DNA of 64,000 nt from Mugil cephalus (Eukaryota > Chordata > Actinopteri > Mugiliformes > Mugilidae): NCBI RefSeq assembly GCF_022458985.1, contig NC_061771.1, forward strand, positions 26,280,001 through 26,344,000, in the 5' to 3' direction. Position numbers and translations under genes: made by a program. The notes beneath the pieces are model-generated. The model was not told the origin of the DNA, searched no databases, and was given only the letters and a program-made list of their open reading frames with translations. Shown here in pieces: positions 62,871-64,000 of this stretch. Each line of letters opens with the position of its first letter. Position 1 is the first letter of the stretch.

Positions 62871-64000
62871 TATTTACAGTTTATGTTTTAACTCAGCAAC
62901 AGCAGCAGCATTGAGGATGATCAAATCATCTTATTTGCACAATAATACAAATAATACAATAGTAATATGATAATAATACGATAATACTTCTGATTATTTT
63001 TTTGCAAGTGGCTCATTTTTGTTAACGCAGAAATACAGACGCTGCGCTTGATTTTCCTCCTGGACTCTCGCCTGTCCTCACAATCAAAGGCGCATTTGAC
63101 AAAGTAAACCACTTCCTCTGGCTCTGACAACTAATGAATGTACGTTCGTTAAATAAAGCATCGAGTCAATAAAGCAAACACGGCATAATAATGGGACACA
63201 ATGCCAAAGGGAGGAACAGGATATGTTTTAGTCTGAGGATTTGTTCTCACAGCAAAGTATGCAGCATTATTAACACGTGCTTCTTTTTTTTTTTTTTTTT
63301 TTTTTTAAGCCACTCTTATCTCGTGAAGCGTCACATTTCCTCCCGGTCCAGGTTTAGTTAAGGTCCCGCCTAAAAGGCGTCACGGTGGCACGGCGCACGG
63401 TGCCGCTCTTTATATGGTGGGAAAATAAAAGAAAAAGCTGATGAGGTGAAAACAAATTGTCTGCTGCTGTAAATGCACATAATAAAATTAGGGCTCAGTA
63501 TGTTAATGCGTTTGAAACGGCCTCTCTCCGTTCTTGGTTTTAATTCTCCCCTGGCTCGGTTTAATTCGGCCGCAGGGTGTTTGAACGGTTAAATAACCAA
63601 ACACCCTGTAACCTGAAGCTCGCCGGCTTCGGGCCACACGACACCAAGCATTATTAAACAAAAGTTATAAACGCGCTCACGGTCCTGTTGTGTCTATAAA
63701 GCCCGGAGAATAAGACTGTGTATTACTTCTCTTTCTATCACTGGTGTTTGTTAAGTGCTGAGCTGAAAGGTTAACAACTGCACAACAGACCTGCTGTTTT
63801 ATGGGTGTGTTTTACGCTGAAGTGCAACACTTGCCGAAGTCTGCATCCAAAGAGACAGTGGATTGGTTTGTTTGCTCAGCTCGCCCTCACCCGATTGTTC
63901 TTATCTTAAATGACATAGCACGTTTCTGTCAACCAGAACCGCCAGTTTAAAACCAGACAGAGACACAGAGAGAGAGAACAGAAATGTGGTGTTTTGCCCT

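Larger units (their letters stand above)
57956..64000. other. tab1 3' UTR and downstream intergenic DNA
   Basis: The first part is tab1 3' UTR; ATTAAA at 58459 is a possible signal. The rest contains two Tc1-derived miniature elements (58808 and 60889), microsatellites and homopolymers. I found no exon of MGAT3, the next gene in mammals, or of any other gene on either strand. Confidence 0.6.

Noticed and set aside
58000..64000. Expected neighbour MGAT3 downstream of tab1
   Set aside because: No glycosyltransferase-like coding sequence is visible on either strand, so it lies outside the window or is absent.

Overview
The window is nuclear DNA from a bony fish, most likely a percomorph teleost. 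The evidence is split protein-coding genes with GT-AG introns, abundant (CA)n microsatellites, Tc1/mariner-type DNA transposons and their deletion derivatives, fish LINE 3' tails, and a vertebrate tRNA gene with internal A and B boxes. Nothing looks bacterial, plasmid or viral. Three protein-coding genes can be reconstructed exon by exon, plus one tRNA gene. Everything else is introns, UTRs, intergenic DNA and repeats.

Layout, left to right. 1-5.6 kb: intergenic, with a lone tRNA-Pro(AGG) at 1457-1528 and an unclassified inverted repeat. 5.6-13.4 kb: ift27 on the minus strand, a Rab-like GTPase of the intraflagellar transport B complex, in seven coding exons. 13.4-14.55 kb: a head-to-head promoter interval with two RFX X-box-like sites, CCAAT boxes and a CRE-like site. 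14.55-34.87 kb: syngr1 (synaptogyrin 1) on the plus strand, with four exons for the long 1a form and an alternative terminal exon for a short 1b form. 34.87-38.2 kb: syngr1 3' UTR and intergenic DNA. 38.23-57.96 kb: tab1 (TAK1-binding protein 1) on the plus strand, in eleven coding exons that give 507 residues. 58-64 kb: tab1 3' UTR and repeat-rich intergenic DNA with no recognisable gene.

The genes do not form a functional pathway. ift27 acts in cilia, syngr1 is a four-pass synaptic vesicle protein, and tab1 activates the TAK1 kinase in cytokine and stress signalling. syngr1-tab1 adjacency matches the mammalian arrangement as I remember it; ift27 lies elsewhere in mammals, so its place next to syngr1 is a fish arrangement or a rearrangement.

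The observations most worth a second look are: an apparent 2-base loss inside the ift27 P-loop codons, which as written truncates the protein to 53 residues; paired X-box-like sites upstream of ift27; the conserved 1b terminal exon of syngr1; two tandem NAGNAG acceptors in tab1; a complete but dead Tc1 element with TA duplications and its catalytic Glu replaced by Lys; about nine to eleven copies of one Tc1-derived miniature family in 64 kb; and a nested transposon insertion with a perfect 10-base target duplication. I found no evidence for an undescribed multi-gene system.
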